A DNA stretch of 64,000 nucleotides, taken from positions 6,746,501 to 6,810,500 of the forward strand of contig NZ_CP135921.1 in assembly GCF_032397745.1 (NCBI RefSeq), written 5' to 3'. A program made the position numbers and the translations under genes. Source of the DNA: Bradyrhizobium prioriisuperbiae (GTDB lineage: Bacteria; Pseudomonadota; Alphaproteobacteria; Rhizobiales; Xanthobacteraceae). Numbering within the stretch: the first letter of the stretch is position 1; every line of letters starts with the position of its first letter. This document shows positions 40,639 through 48,121 of this stretch, one piece after another. A model generated the notes under the pieces. That model was not told the DNA's origin. It worked only from the letters and a program-made list of their open reading frames with translations, and ran no database searches.

Positions 40639-42329
40639 TGAGCGCGCGGTTTGTCGCCCTTGTCGCCGGCGTTGGCTTCTTTTTCCTGGCGCTCATCACC
40701 CAAGGCATCTTGCCGTTCGTCGAGCCCTCGGCACGCACCGCCAAAGTCACCGCGGTCGTTCGCACCGATTATGGCCAGCTCAAATGGATGGTGACGGAAG
40801 CATCCGATTACACGCCGCTGCAGCAGCGGGGACGACGCATTTATCTGCGCGAAGGTTGCTGGTACTGCCATTCGCAATACGTCCGCCCCGTGACCGGCGA
40901 GACGCGACGCTGGGGGCCGGTGACCGAGGCCGGCGAATACGCCTACGACGTTCCGCACCTGTTTGGCACGCGTCGGATCGGGCCGGACCTGATGCGTGTC
41001 GGGCTGAAATACAGCGACGAGTGGCATTTCGCGCATTTCTGGGATCCGCGCCAATTGTCACCGGACTCGATCATGGCGCCGTATCGTGGCCTGTTCGATA
41101 CGCCGAGCCAGGCAATCAAGCTGGTCGCCGATGCCGCCGGCAATCGAACTCTCGAGAACAATCCAATCACCCAGCGTTTCTTCAACTTCGCCGGCAAGGA
41201 GCAGATCAAGCTGACACCCAATTCCGACGGTCTGCTGTTCGTTCCGCTGCAAGCCCGCGACAAGGCGCCGGTGATCCTCATTCCGAACAAGGAGTTCGGC
41301 GGCGACGGTGTCAAGTTGGCTGGGGAGACAGAGGATCTGCGGGCCCTGGTCGCCTATGTCCAGAAGCTCGGCATGAACCGCGGCAAATGGCGGGACCTGT
41401 TCGAGCCGCAGCAACTGGAGGTCATGGACGCGACGCAGCCGCGGTCGAGCGAGTGGATCGGTTACGGCAAGGAAGTCTATGAGCGACGATGTCTCGGTTG
41501 CCACGGCGAGAAAGGCGATGGCAACGGTCCGGCGGCCACTTTCCTCAACACCCAGAGACCGCGCAATTTCGCCGCCGGCGTGTTCAAGTTTCATCTGAAC
41601 AAGGAGCCGGTGCCGTCCGACGGCGATCTGTTGCGCACCATCACACGCGGCGTCCGCGGTACGGCGATGCCGGCCTGGTACGACCTGCCGTTGAATGACC
41701 GGCTTGCGGTCGTGCAATACATCAAATACGAACTTGCCGTCGATCGGTCCGATCCGAAGAAGCCGTATGCTTTCTTCACCGAGGAACCGCCGGGCGCGCC
41801 GCTCTATATCGGCCGTCCGCCGACGCCGACCCCGGACCTCATCACACAGGGCAAAACCGTGTGGCAGTCCGCCAAATGCTGGGAGTGCCACGGGAATACC
41901 GGCAAGGGTGATGGTGAAAAGGCGGCCGGCCTGAAAGACGATCTCGGCTTCCCGATCCGGCCCGCCGATCTCACCGCCGGACAGTTCAAGTCCGGAACCG
42001 CCGTCGAAGACACCTTCCGCACCATGACCACCGGGCTTTCCGGCACGCCGATGCCGTCGTATCGCGATGCGCTCCCGGAAACCGATCGCTGGGCGCTGTC
42101 CTACTATGTGCTGTCACTGTCGGCGTTCAAGGATCCGCTGACCGGCGAACTGTTGCCGGTCTCGGCCGCGGACCGCACCGCGCTCAATGATCCGAAGCTC
42201 GAAGCGGGAACACCGGACAAGGCCTATGTGCCGGGCGGTGGCACCGCGCAACGCGCCGACACAGGCAACAATGCCGCCTTGGCCGATGCCGCGGCAACGG
42301 CGCCGGTGAATCAGGAGGCACCGCGATGA
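40638..42329 (+). CDS. Tri-haem cytochrome c subunit: CcoO fused to a di-haem CcoP-like part
   Basis: The 563-residue protein has one N-terminal membrane anchor (about 5-25) and three periplasmic haem c sites. The CcoO-like part (1-250) has C74-WYCH with SQYVRP and the axial Met146 in DSIMAPYRGL. The second domain has CLGCH (285-289) and Met344 in GTAMPAW; the third has CWECH (414-418) and Met472 in GTPMPSY. Standard cbb3 oxidases place these haems on two polypeptides, CcoO and CcoP. No separate ccoP is present here, so this chain probably carries the whole electron-entry path. The Ala/Thr-rich tail (505-563) is probably disordered. ATG 40638 overlaps ccoN by one base; the stop overlaps the next gene. 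Confidence 0.9.
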   Translation: MSARFVALVAGVGFFFLALITQGILPFVEPSARTAKVTAVVRTDYGQLKWMVTEASDYTPLQQRGRRIYLREGCWYCHSQYVRPVTGETRRWGPVTEAGEYAYDVPHLFGTRRIGPDLMRVGLKYSDEWHFAHFWDPRQLSPDSIMAPYRGLFDTPSQAIKLVADAAGNRTLENNPITQRFFNFAGKEQIKLTPNSDGLLFVPLQARDKAPVILIPNKEFGGDGVKLAGETEDLRALVAYVQKLGMNRGKWRDLFEPQQLEVMDATQPRSSEWIGYGKEVYERRCLGCHGEKGDGNGPAATFLNTQRPRNFAAGVFKFHLNKEPVPSDGDLLRTITRGVRGTAMPAWYDLPLNDRLAVVQYIKYELAVDRSDPKKPYAFFTEEPPGAPLYIGRPPTPTPDLITQGKTVWQSAKCWECHGNTGKGDGEKAAGLKDDLGFPIRPADLTAGQFKSGTAVEDTFRTMTTGLSGTPMPSYRDALPETDRWALSYYVLSLSAFKDPLTGELLPVSAADRTALNDPKLEAGTPDKAYVPGGGTAQRADTGNNAALADAAATAPVNQEAPR

Positions 42330-42508
42330 CCATCTATTTCGAAATCGTCGGACCGTATCTCGCCGCCCTGATGATGAGCTTGGGGGCGTTGAGCATCTTC
42401 ATCTGGGGGATTTTCTCCGGCGCCTTTAAAGGAGCCGACGAAGCTGCGCTCGATTTTTTTCGAAGGGAGGTCGGCGATGTCGGATCTGCAAAACAGCCCC
42501 CCGAATAG
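42326..42508 (+). CDS. Small membrane protein, CcoS/CcoQ-like
   Basis: A 60-residue protein with one hydrophobic helix (GPYLAALMMSLGALSIFIWG) followed by SGAFKGADEAALDFFRREVGD. The helix-then-acidic-tail layout resembles CcoS, a small maturation factor for cbb3 oxidases, and loosely CcoQ. It overlaps the tri-haem gene by ATGA and the following gene by 32 bp, so it is translated with them. Small size limits the family call; membership of the oxidase operon is secure. Confidence 0.75.
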   Translation: MTIYFEIVGPYLAALMMSLGALSIFIWGIFSGAFKGADEAALDFFRREVGDVGSAKQPPE

Positions 42509-42698
42509 CCCGGTCCACCCGGATCTGGACGTGCGCGAAAGTTCGCACCCGGAGATGGAAGACTATGCCGGCGGCTATATCCAGGCCCGGGTCGGCTACA
42601 TTCCGCTCTGGCTGCTGGCGGTTTACGCCGTGCTGTTCGTCTGGGCGATGTACTACATGGTTCTGTACTGGGGCGGGGTCGGGCCCGGTCGGCCGTAG
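42477..42698 (+). CDS. Small single-helix protein of the oxidase operon
   Basis: A 73-residue protein with a Pro/Asp/Glu-rich head, the segment MEDYAGGYIQARVGYIPLWL and then one membrane helix ending YYMVLYWGGVGPGRP. I do not recognise a named family. The layout (cytosolic head, amphipathic segment, one helix, short tail) is like the N-terminal membrane part of CcoP without its haem domains. Since the di-haem part is fused to CcoO here, this could be the leftover CcoP membrane anchor. A ribosome site GGGAGG (42464-42469) precedes ATG 42477, inside the previous gene. Confidence 0.75.
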   Translation: MSDLQNSPPNSPVHPDLDVRESSHPEMEDYAGGYIQARVGYIPLWLLAVYAVLFVWAMYYMVLYWGGVGPGRP

Positions 42699-42769
42699 GG
42701 CGGACCGCGGTCTGCGACGGACGACACCAGGCAAGCCACAAGGCAGACGGTCGAGAAAGGAGATGCGGC

Positions 42770-42868
42770 ATGTTGGGAGCCAAGATTGTTCTCGGGGTTG
42801 CGGCTTTGAATCTGCTGTTCCTGTTCACAGAACTCACCATCAACGTGCTGCGGATGCATTTCGGTTGA
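42770..42868 (+). CDS. 32-residue membrane peptide of the oxidase operon
   Basis: A very short frame encodes MLGAKIVLGVAALNLLFLFT followed by ELTINVLRMHFG and TGA. It is one hydrophobic helix with a charged end. AAAGGAG at 42756-42762 lies 7 nt before the ATG, an almost ideal ribosome site, which is the main reason to accept so small a gene. Size and position recall the tiny single-helix subunits of respiratory oxidases (CcoQ/CcoM types). Function unknown. Confidence 0.65.
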   Translation: MLGAKIVLGVAALNLLFLFTELTINVLRMHFG

Positions 42869-42931
42869 TGAGGCGCCGCGGTTGCCTGACGCTATCCGGC
42901 GTCAAACGGCGCATGTTATCGAGGAGGTCGC

Positions 42932-43054
42932 ATGCTCGAACACACGGCGTTCTCGCTGGCCGAGGCGGGGCCGATCCAGATCATCGCATTTATCGGCTTC
43001 GCGATTGCAACGATCGCTTTCTTCGTTTGGGTCGTCTGGCTGGTGCGCGAGTGA
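42932..43054 (+). CDS. 40-residue membrane peptide of the oxidase operon
   Basis: The frame encodes a 40-residue peptide: MLEHTAFSLAEAGPIQ, then a single hydrophobic helix IIAFIGFAIATIAFFVWVVW ending LVRE. GAGGAGG at 42921-42927 sits 4-5 nt before the ATG, a strong ribosome site. It lies between the 32-residue peptide and the TauE-like gene, all on the same strand. Likely a small accessory subunit or assembly peptide of the oxidase; no named family recognised. Confidence 0.65.
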   Translation: MLEHTAFSLAEAGPIQIIAFIGFAIATIAFFVWVVWLVRE

Positions 43055-43088
43055 AAGACCCGCGCCGGCTGCGGCGGGTGATTGACCG

Positions 43089-43811
43089 ATGGCATATCTG
43101 GTGATCTTTGCGGCGGGGTTTGCCGGCAGCTTCCACTGCATCGGCATGTGCGGCGGTTTTGCCTGCGCGCTCGGCCGCGATCCGCAGGCGCGGATGTCGA
43201 CCACGCTGCGGCACCTGCTCTATAACACCGGGCGGCTGACCACCTATGGCTTTCTCGGCGCGCTCGCCGGTGCGGCGGGCCAGGTGATCTGTACGACGCA
43301 GGGCACGATCGTTTCAATTCTCGGTGAGCCGCTCGACCTTGGTCAGCGGCTGCTGGCGATCGTTGCCGGACTGCTGATGATCGCGATGGCGCTGCGTTTC
43401 TTCGGCTGGCTGCCCGGCCTGCATCGCGTCGGCACCGGCTTTGCCGGCGGGGCGCTTGCGGCATCGCTGCGCAGCCTGCAGGCCGCGCCCGGACCAGGGG
43501 CGCCCTTGGCGCTCGGCATTTTCAACGGTTTTCTGCCATGCCCGCTGGTCTATGCGTTCGCTGCGCAGGCGGCGAGCACCGCCGCACCGCTGCCCGGCTT
43601 TCTCACCATGGCCGCGTTCGGCCTCGGCACCTTTCCGGCGATGCTGATGATGGGCGGCGTCGGGCGCCTGTTGGCGCCGTCGCTGCGGCAGCGCGGCGTC
43701 GTGATCGCCGGCAGCGCCATTCTGCTGCTCGGCCTGATCACACTTGGCCGCGGCGTGCTGCCATTGGCCGCGCACATGGCCGAGAGCTGGCATGGCGGAC
43801 ATCCAGTATGA
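43089..43811 (+). CDS. TauE/SafE- or DsbD_2-like membrane protein with HCIGMCGG motif
   Basis: A 240-residue protein with about six hydrophobic helices. The N-terminal HCIGMCGGFACAL motif and the PCPLVYAFAA motif in helix 4 mark the sulfite-exporter-TauE/SafE-like (UreH_2/DsbD_2) group often found next to ccoI/fixI genes. The Cys residues within helices suggest copper or thiol handling during oxidase maturation; direct sulfite export is less likely in this context. Its TGA overlaps the CcoI-like start (ATGA at 43808-43811), which supports joint action in copper supply. Confidence 0.82.
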   Translation: MAYLVIFAAGFAGSFHCIGMCGGFACALGRDPQARMSTTLRHLLYNTGRLTTYGFLGALAGAAGQVICTTQGTIVSILGEPLDLGQRLLAIVAGLLMIAMALRFFGWLPGLHRVGTGFAGGALAASLRSLQAAPGPGAPLALGIFNGFLPCPLVYAFAAQAASTAAPLPGFLTMAAFGLGTFPAMLMMGGVGRLLAPSLRQRGVVIAGSAILLLGLITLGRGVLPLAAHMAESWHGGHPV

Positions 43812-45988
43812 CCGACGCAAACAGCACACTGTGCCTGCATTGTCTGCTCCCGGTCGGGCGGCGGGCGATGCGTCGCAGCGTGCAGGGCGAAGACTGCACG
43901 TTCTGCTGTTATGGCTGCTGCATCGCCTATCAGGTCAGGGGCGGCAGCCGCGAGGAACACGACGCTGCCTGGCTGCTGGTGCGGCTCGGCGCCGGTGGAT
44001 TCCTGTCGATGAACATCATGCTGTTCAGCCTGCTGCTGTATACCGACGACTTCGCCGGTGCGGACGCCGCGGTGCTACCATGGATTCATCTGCTGTTGTG
44101 GCTGTTCGCGACACCGGCCGTGGTCATTCTCGGCGAGCCGTTCGCGCGCGAGGCCTGGGAGCACGCACGGCAGGGCCGGTGGAGCGCGTCGACGCTGATC
44201 GTGCTGGGCGTCGGCGCTGCCTATGCCTATTCGGCGTTCGCCACGGTCGAGGGGAGCCGGCAGGTCTATTTCGACACCGCCTGCATGGTGCTGATGCTGT
44301 TCACGGTCGGCTATTATCTCGATGCCGCGGGCCGGGCGCGGGCCGCGCGCGACCTGGCGCCGCTGCTGGCGGCGGAAAGCGAAATGGCCATCGTGGTCGA
44401 GGGCGATGCCGAGCAACGCCGGTCGGTGCGCGAGGTTACGTCCGGCATGCTGCTGCGGGTGCGGCCCGGCGAGCGGATTCCCGTCGATGGCACCGTTGTC
44501 GAAGGCCGTTCGCACGCCGACGAAGCGGTGATCACCGGCGAATGCCGCGCGATCGAAAAAGGCCCCGATTCCTCTGTGATCGCCGGCAGCATCAATCTCG
44601 ATGGTCCGCTCCTGATCCGCAGCAGCGGCGCCGGCAACGCCACGCGTTGGGCTCAGATCTGCCGCTCGGTGCGCGAGGCGCTGCTGCGCCGCAGCCCGAG
44701 CCAGCGCCTGGCCGATCGCATTGTCGGCGTGTTCGTGCCGGTCGTACTGCTGCTGGGGCTTGTGACCGCGGCGGTCTGGTCGCGGCATGTGCCGTTCGAC
44801 AAAGCGCTGCTGACCGGCCTCGCGGTGCTGGTGGTGGCCTGTCCCTGCGCGGTTGGCCTCGCGGCGCCGATGGCGACGTCGCTCGGCATCGGCCGACTGG
44901 CGCGACACGGGTGCCTGGTGCGCGATCCAGCCGCGCTCGAGGCTTTGGCGCGCACGCGCCTGATTGCCTTTGACAAAACCGGGACGCTGACCTCAGGTCG
45001 GGCGCGGATTATCGCGATCGACAGCCCCAACGTCGATCCCGACGACGTGCTGGCGCGCGCCGCGGGGCTGGAGCGGCATTCCGAGCATGGCCTCGGTCGC
45101 GCGGTGGCGTTGACGGCGACCGCGCGCGGACTTGTTCCGATCGCAACCCAGGATGTCCGCGTCGTGCCCGGCCGCGGCATCACCGGCAACGCGGGCGGCG
45201 AGGCGGTTGCGGCCGGCAATGGCGAACTGATGCGTGGACTCGGCTGGGCATTGGCGCCGGATCTCGCAGCGCTGGCACAAGTGCACGAGACGCGGGGGCA
45301 TTCGCGGGTCTATGTCGGCTGGGGCGGGGTCGTGCATGCGGTGCTGGCGCTCGACGATACGCCGCTGCCGGACGCGCGCGCCACCGTCGACGCGCTGCAT
45401 CGGCGCGGCCTGCACGCGATGTTGTTGACTGGAGATTCGCCGGCCGCGGCGCGGCGGATCGCTTCGATCGTCGGCATCGCCGAGATCGAGGCTGGCCTCT
45501 CTCCCGAGGCGAAACGCGCGGCGCTCGATCGGCGTCGCCGGGAGGGCCTCGTTGCGATGGTCGGCGACGGCCTCAATGACGGACCGGTGCTGGCGACCGC
45601 CGATGTCGGCATCGCCGTTGGCTCGGCGACCGATCTCGCCCGCGAGACCGCCGCGCTGGTGTTGCCGCCGGACGGGCTGTGGCTGCTGCCCTATGCGGTC
45701 GATGTGGCCCGCTCCGTCCGCACCACCATTCTCAGCAATCTGGCGTGGGCGTTCGGCTACAATTTCGTGGCCATTGGTCTTGCGACAGCCGGCCTGCTGC
45801 AGCCGGTGCTGGCCGCCGCGGTAATGGCCGGATCGAGCTTGCTGGTGGTGCTGAATTCGTTACGGCTCGAGCGCTTGCCCGATCCGTCGGCCGACGTCGA
45901 AACCGCAATAGCCCCGGGCCCTGCCGCAGTACCGTCCCTTGATGCGAATACCGCAGCCCGCTGGATCAGCCAAACACGTCTTTCGTAA
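43808..45988 (+). CDS. Copper-translocating P1B-type ATPase, CcoI/FixI type
   Basis: The 726-residue pump supplies copper for CuB of cbb3-type oxidases. The N-terminus is Cys-rich (CLHC at 9-12 and CTFCCYGCC at 30-38) in place of a GMTCxxC heavy-metal domain, as in FixI-like proteins. Core motifs are the transport CPC (345-347) in VVACPCAVGLAAP, the phosphorylation motif DKTGTLTSG (Asp389), LTGDSPAAA and MVGDGLNDGPVLA. ATG 43808 overlaps the TauE-like gene. The last 23 bp overlap the convergent fccB-like gene. Gene order after the oxidase subunits mirrors ccoNO-P then ccoGHIS of other bacteria, without ccoG or ccoH. Confidence 0.9.
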   Translation: MTDANSTLCLHCLLPVGRRAMRRSVQGEDCTFCCYGCCIAYQVRGGSREEHDAAWLLVRLGAGGFLSMNIMLFSLLLYTDDFAGADAAVLPWIHLLLWLFATPAVVILGEPFAREAWEHARQGRWSASTLIVLGVGAAYAYSAFATVEGSRQVYFDTACMVLMLFTVGYYLDAAGRARAARDLAPLLAAESEMAIVVEGDAEQRRSVREVTSGMLLRVRPGERIPVDGTVVEGRSHADEAVITGECRAIEKGPDSSVIAGSINLDGPLLIRSSGAGNATRWAQICRSVREALLRRSPSQRLADRIVGVFVPVVLLLGLVTAAVWSRHVPFDKALLTGLAVLVVACPCAVGLAAPMATSLGIGRLARHGCLVRDPAALEALARTRLIAFDKTGTLTSGRARIIAIDSPNVDPDDVLARAAGLERHSEHGLGRAVALTATARGLVPIATQDVRVVPGRGITGNAGGEAVAAGNGELMRGLGWALAPDLAALAQVHETRGHSRVYVGWGGVVHAVLALDDTPLPDARATVDALHRRGLHAMLLTGDSPAAARRIASIVGIAEIEAGLSPEAKRAALDRRRREGLVAMVGDGLNDGPVLATADVGIAVGSATDLARETAALVLPPDGLWLLPYAVDVARSVRTTILSNLAWAFGYNFVAIGLATAGLLQPVLAAAVMAGSSLLVVLNSLRLERLPDPSADVETAIAPGPAAVPSLDANTAARWISQTRLS

Positions 45989-47243
45989 ACGTCTCGTACC
46001 AATCATCCGCCTCCCGCGCGAGGCTGCGACGCGTCTCGGCGGTATCCTCGAGGCGACTGATCTTGCTGCGGATAGTCTTGATCCGGCCCGCCACGGGTTC
46101 GAATTCGGAGGCGTTGCGCCATGCATCGTCGGCCGCCAAATGCGCATAACACGTATTGACGAGATGCGGCGTCGATAGCGTCTTGCCGGCCATCGCCGCG
46201 GCAATGGCGGCAGCGCAGGCCTTGGCCTGGCTGTTGGCAGCGAACGCCGTTTTGGGCATGTCGCCGCCGATGATGGCGTCGCCGATCAGATGAATGTCCG
46301 GCTGTATCAGCGACTCGAACGTCAGAGGGTCGACCGGACACCATGACGACGTATCGGCGAGGCCGGTCTGCCGCGCGAGATCGCCCGCGCTGTGCGCCGG
46401 GATGACATTGGCGACCGCGGCTTTGAAGCTATCGTTCTCGATGTGCAACGTGAGTGTACCGGCTTCGACCGCCTTGATGCCACCGGTGAACTGCGCCGGC
46501 AGCCACTCGATCATGTCCGGATAATAACGATTCCAGGCATCCTGGAATAAATTCTGTCCGACGAAGGTATCCTTCGCGTCGAGCACGATGATCTTCGACC
46601 GCGGCTTGTGCAGCTTGAAATACGCGGCGATCAGCGACACTCGCTCATACGGAGCAGGCGGGCAGGGGAACGGATCCGGCGGTGCGACCATGACGAACAG
46701 GCCACCATCCGCCATGCTCTCCAGTTGCCGGCGCAGCGTCAGCGTCTGTTCGCCGGCCTTCCAGGCATGCGGCATCACCTGCATCGCTGCCTTGTCATAG
46801 CCGTCAATCACACCATCGCGGATTGTCGACCCCGGCGCCAATACCAGACGATCATAGGACAGCGTCACACCGCCATCGAGCCTGACCGTTCGAGTGGCCG
46901 GATCGATCGTGGTCGCCGTGTCATGGATCATGGTGACGCCGGGTTGCCGCGCCAGCACATCGTAGGCGTGGGTGAGCTGCTCAAATGTCCGCAGGCCGGC
47001 AAGATAATGACTGCTGAGGAAGCAGGTCGTGTAGGCGCGCTTCGGCTCGATCACGGTGATGTCGAACAGAGCGCTGCCGGCGAGATATCCGGCCACGGAT
47101 GCGCCGCCGGCGCCACCGCCGACCACCAGCACCTTGGCGCGGCTCTGGTTTCGCGCCAGATTCGGCGCGAACAGCGTCACAGCCGCGGCTCCGGCCAGCA
47201 GGCCGGTTTGCCGCCGCGTCCAATCGGTGAACAAACGCGCCAT
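45966..47243 (-). CDS. Flavocytochrome c sulfide dehydrogenase flavoprotein (FccB/SoxF type)
   Basis: The 425-residue FAD protein oxidises sulfide to sulfur species in FCSD enzymes. A Tat signal is present (DWTRRQTGLLAGAAA). The FAD fold begins VLVVGGGAGGASVAGYL (38-). Cys74 in TTCFLSSHY corresponds to the covalent flavin Cys, and Cys194 (FPCPPAPYERVS) with Cys302 (WCPVDP) to the redox disulfide. No FccA cytochrome is adjacent, so electrons must go to another cytochrome; the monohaem protein of the oxidase cluster is a candidate. ATG 47243 lies 2 bp after the soxZ stop. Confidence 0.9.
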   Translation of the reverse strand: MARLFTDWTRRQTGLLAGAAAVTLFAPNLARNQSRAKVLVVGGGAGGASVAGYLAGSALFDITVIEPKRAYTTCFLSSHYLAGLRTFEQLTHAYDVLARQPGVTMIHDTATTIDPATRTVRLDGGVTLSYDRLVLAPGSTIRDGVIDGYDKAAMQVMPHAWKAGEQTLTLRRQLESMADGGLFVMVAPPDPFPCPPAPYERVSLIAAYFKLHKPRSKIIVLDAKDTFVGQNLFQDAWNRYYPDMIEWLPAQFTGGIKAVEAGTLTLHIENDSFKAAVANVIPAHSAGDLARQTGLADTSSWCPVDPLTFESLIQPDIHLIGDAIIGGDMPKTAFAANSQAKACAAAIAAAMAGKTLSTPHLVNTCYAHLAADDAWRNASEFEPVAGRIKTIRSKISRLEDTAETRRSLAREADDWYETFTKDVFG

Positions 47244-47245
47244 CG

Positions 47246-47572
47246 TCAGGCGACAAGCAGCGTATGGTTCAGCGCATAAACCGCGCCGCCGTCCTCGGTC
47301 CAGATGAAATCCAGCCGGCCGCTCGCTGTCGCGCGCAACGAGAATACGATGAACGGATTGGCAGCTACCGCCTCGTGGAGATCTGCCTGAAAAACCACTT
47401 CGTCGTTGTAGCGGCAGGTGAACCGGTTGATGATCTTGCGCGGAATCACCTCGCCATTGCTGTCGTGGCGCAGGCCGGTTTCCATGGGGTGATCGATCAG
47501 GGTCTTGATCTCGATCACCTCGCCGTGCGCCACGGTGCGCGGCACCTGGACCCGGGGGCTTGGTGTGGTCAT
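47246..47572 (-). CDS. soxZ: SoxZ thiosulfate-oxidation carrier subunit
   Basis: A 108-residue Ig-like protein matching SoxZ: VQVPRTVAHGEVIEIKTLID, the HPMETGLR segment, IPRKIINRFTCRYNDEVVF and FSLRATASGRLDFIWTEDGG. SoxZ pairs with SoxY to carry sulfur intermediates in the periplasm. It has no signal of its own and is exported bound to SoxY, as known for the complex. GAGGAGG lies before ATG 47572. Genes order soxY-soxZ-fccB with 2-20 bp gaps. Confidence 0.92.
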   Translation of the reverse strand: MTTPSPRVQVPRTVAHGEVIEIKTLIDHPMETGLRHDSNGEVIPRKIINRFTCRYNDEVVFQADLHEAVAANPFIVFSLRATASGRLDFIWTEDGGAVYALNHTLLVA

Positions 47573-47592
47573 AGCCGCCTCCTCATGCCGCT

Positions 47593-48060
47593 CTAATTGC
47601 AGCCATTGGTCGCCACCTCGACGAACACCCGCGTCATCAACAGCGCGCCGTCGTTCATTTCGGCAACCACCAGCACATCCTGCGGCTCGGCGAGGCGGAT
47701 GCGGGTCGACACCACCGGCTCGCTGCGCCCCGGCACGAAGTGGAAGGTTGCGACCGGATTGATCGGGTTGCGCGGCGCCAGCACCTGCACCTGCCGGACA
47801 TGATCGGCCTCACTCATGTCGCTGTCGATCCGCAGCATGAGCGGCACGATATAGCCGTTCGGGAAGTGCGCCGGCATCGCCAGATGCAGGCGCGGCGACA
47901 GCGCCGCGTCTTTTCCGGTCAGCCGCCGCACCTGCGCGATGGCATCGGCATCGCCGGCGGCGTCGGGCGCGGCAGCCATGGCAACGCTGGCGCCACCGGC
48001 AACCGCGGCGGCGAGGATGCTCCGGCGAGTAACGTTGTGCGCCGCGGCCTCATTGGCCAT
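47593..48060 (-). CDS. soxY: SoxY sulfur-carrier protein with unusual C-terminus
   Basis: The 155-residue protein has a Tat signal (NVTRRSILAAAVAGGASVAM) and a SoxY core (NGYIVPLMLRIDSDM, VRQVQVLAPRNPINPVATFHF). In standard SoxY the substrate-binding Cys lies in a C-terminal GGCGG swinging arm. Here the end reads VFVEVATNGCN, so Cys154 is kept but the glycines around it are lost. The arm is probably stiffer, or the protein works with another partner. GGAGATACGT precedes ATG 48060. The rest of the Sox system (soxAX, soxB, soxCD) is not in the window. Confidence 0.88.
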   Translation of the reverse strand: MANEAAAHNVTRRSILAAAVAGGASVAMAAAPDAAGDADAIAQVRRLTGKDAALSPRLHLAMPAHFPNGYIVPLMLRIDSDMSEADHVRQVQVLAPRNPINPVATFHFVPGRSEPVVSTRIRLAEPQDVLVVAEMNDGALLMTRVFVEVATNGCN

Positions 48061-48078
48061 ACGTATCTCCGTCGCTCA

Positions 48079-48121
48079 GAAATCCATGACTGCTCTAAAA
48101 ATCCATCCTTTAAAAATCCAT
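48079..48121. repeat. Triplicated groEL stop-codon segment
   Basis: On the minus strand the last groEL codons ATGGATTTTTAA are followed by ATGGATTTTTAG and then CATGGATTTCTGA, three near-copies within about 43 bp. Only the first is the gene end; the others lie in the 49-bp gap before soxY. It looks like a local slippage or microduplication. A regulatory role is possible but not indicated. Confidence 0.7.
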
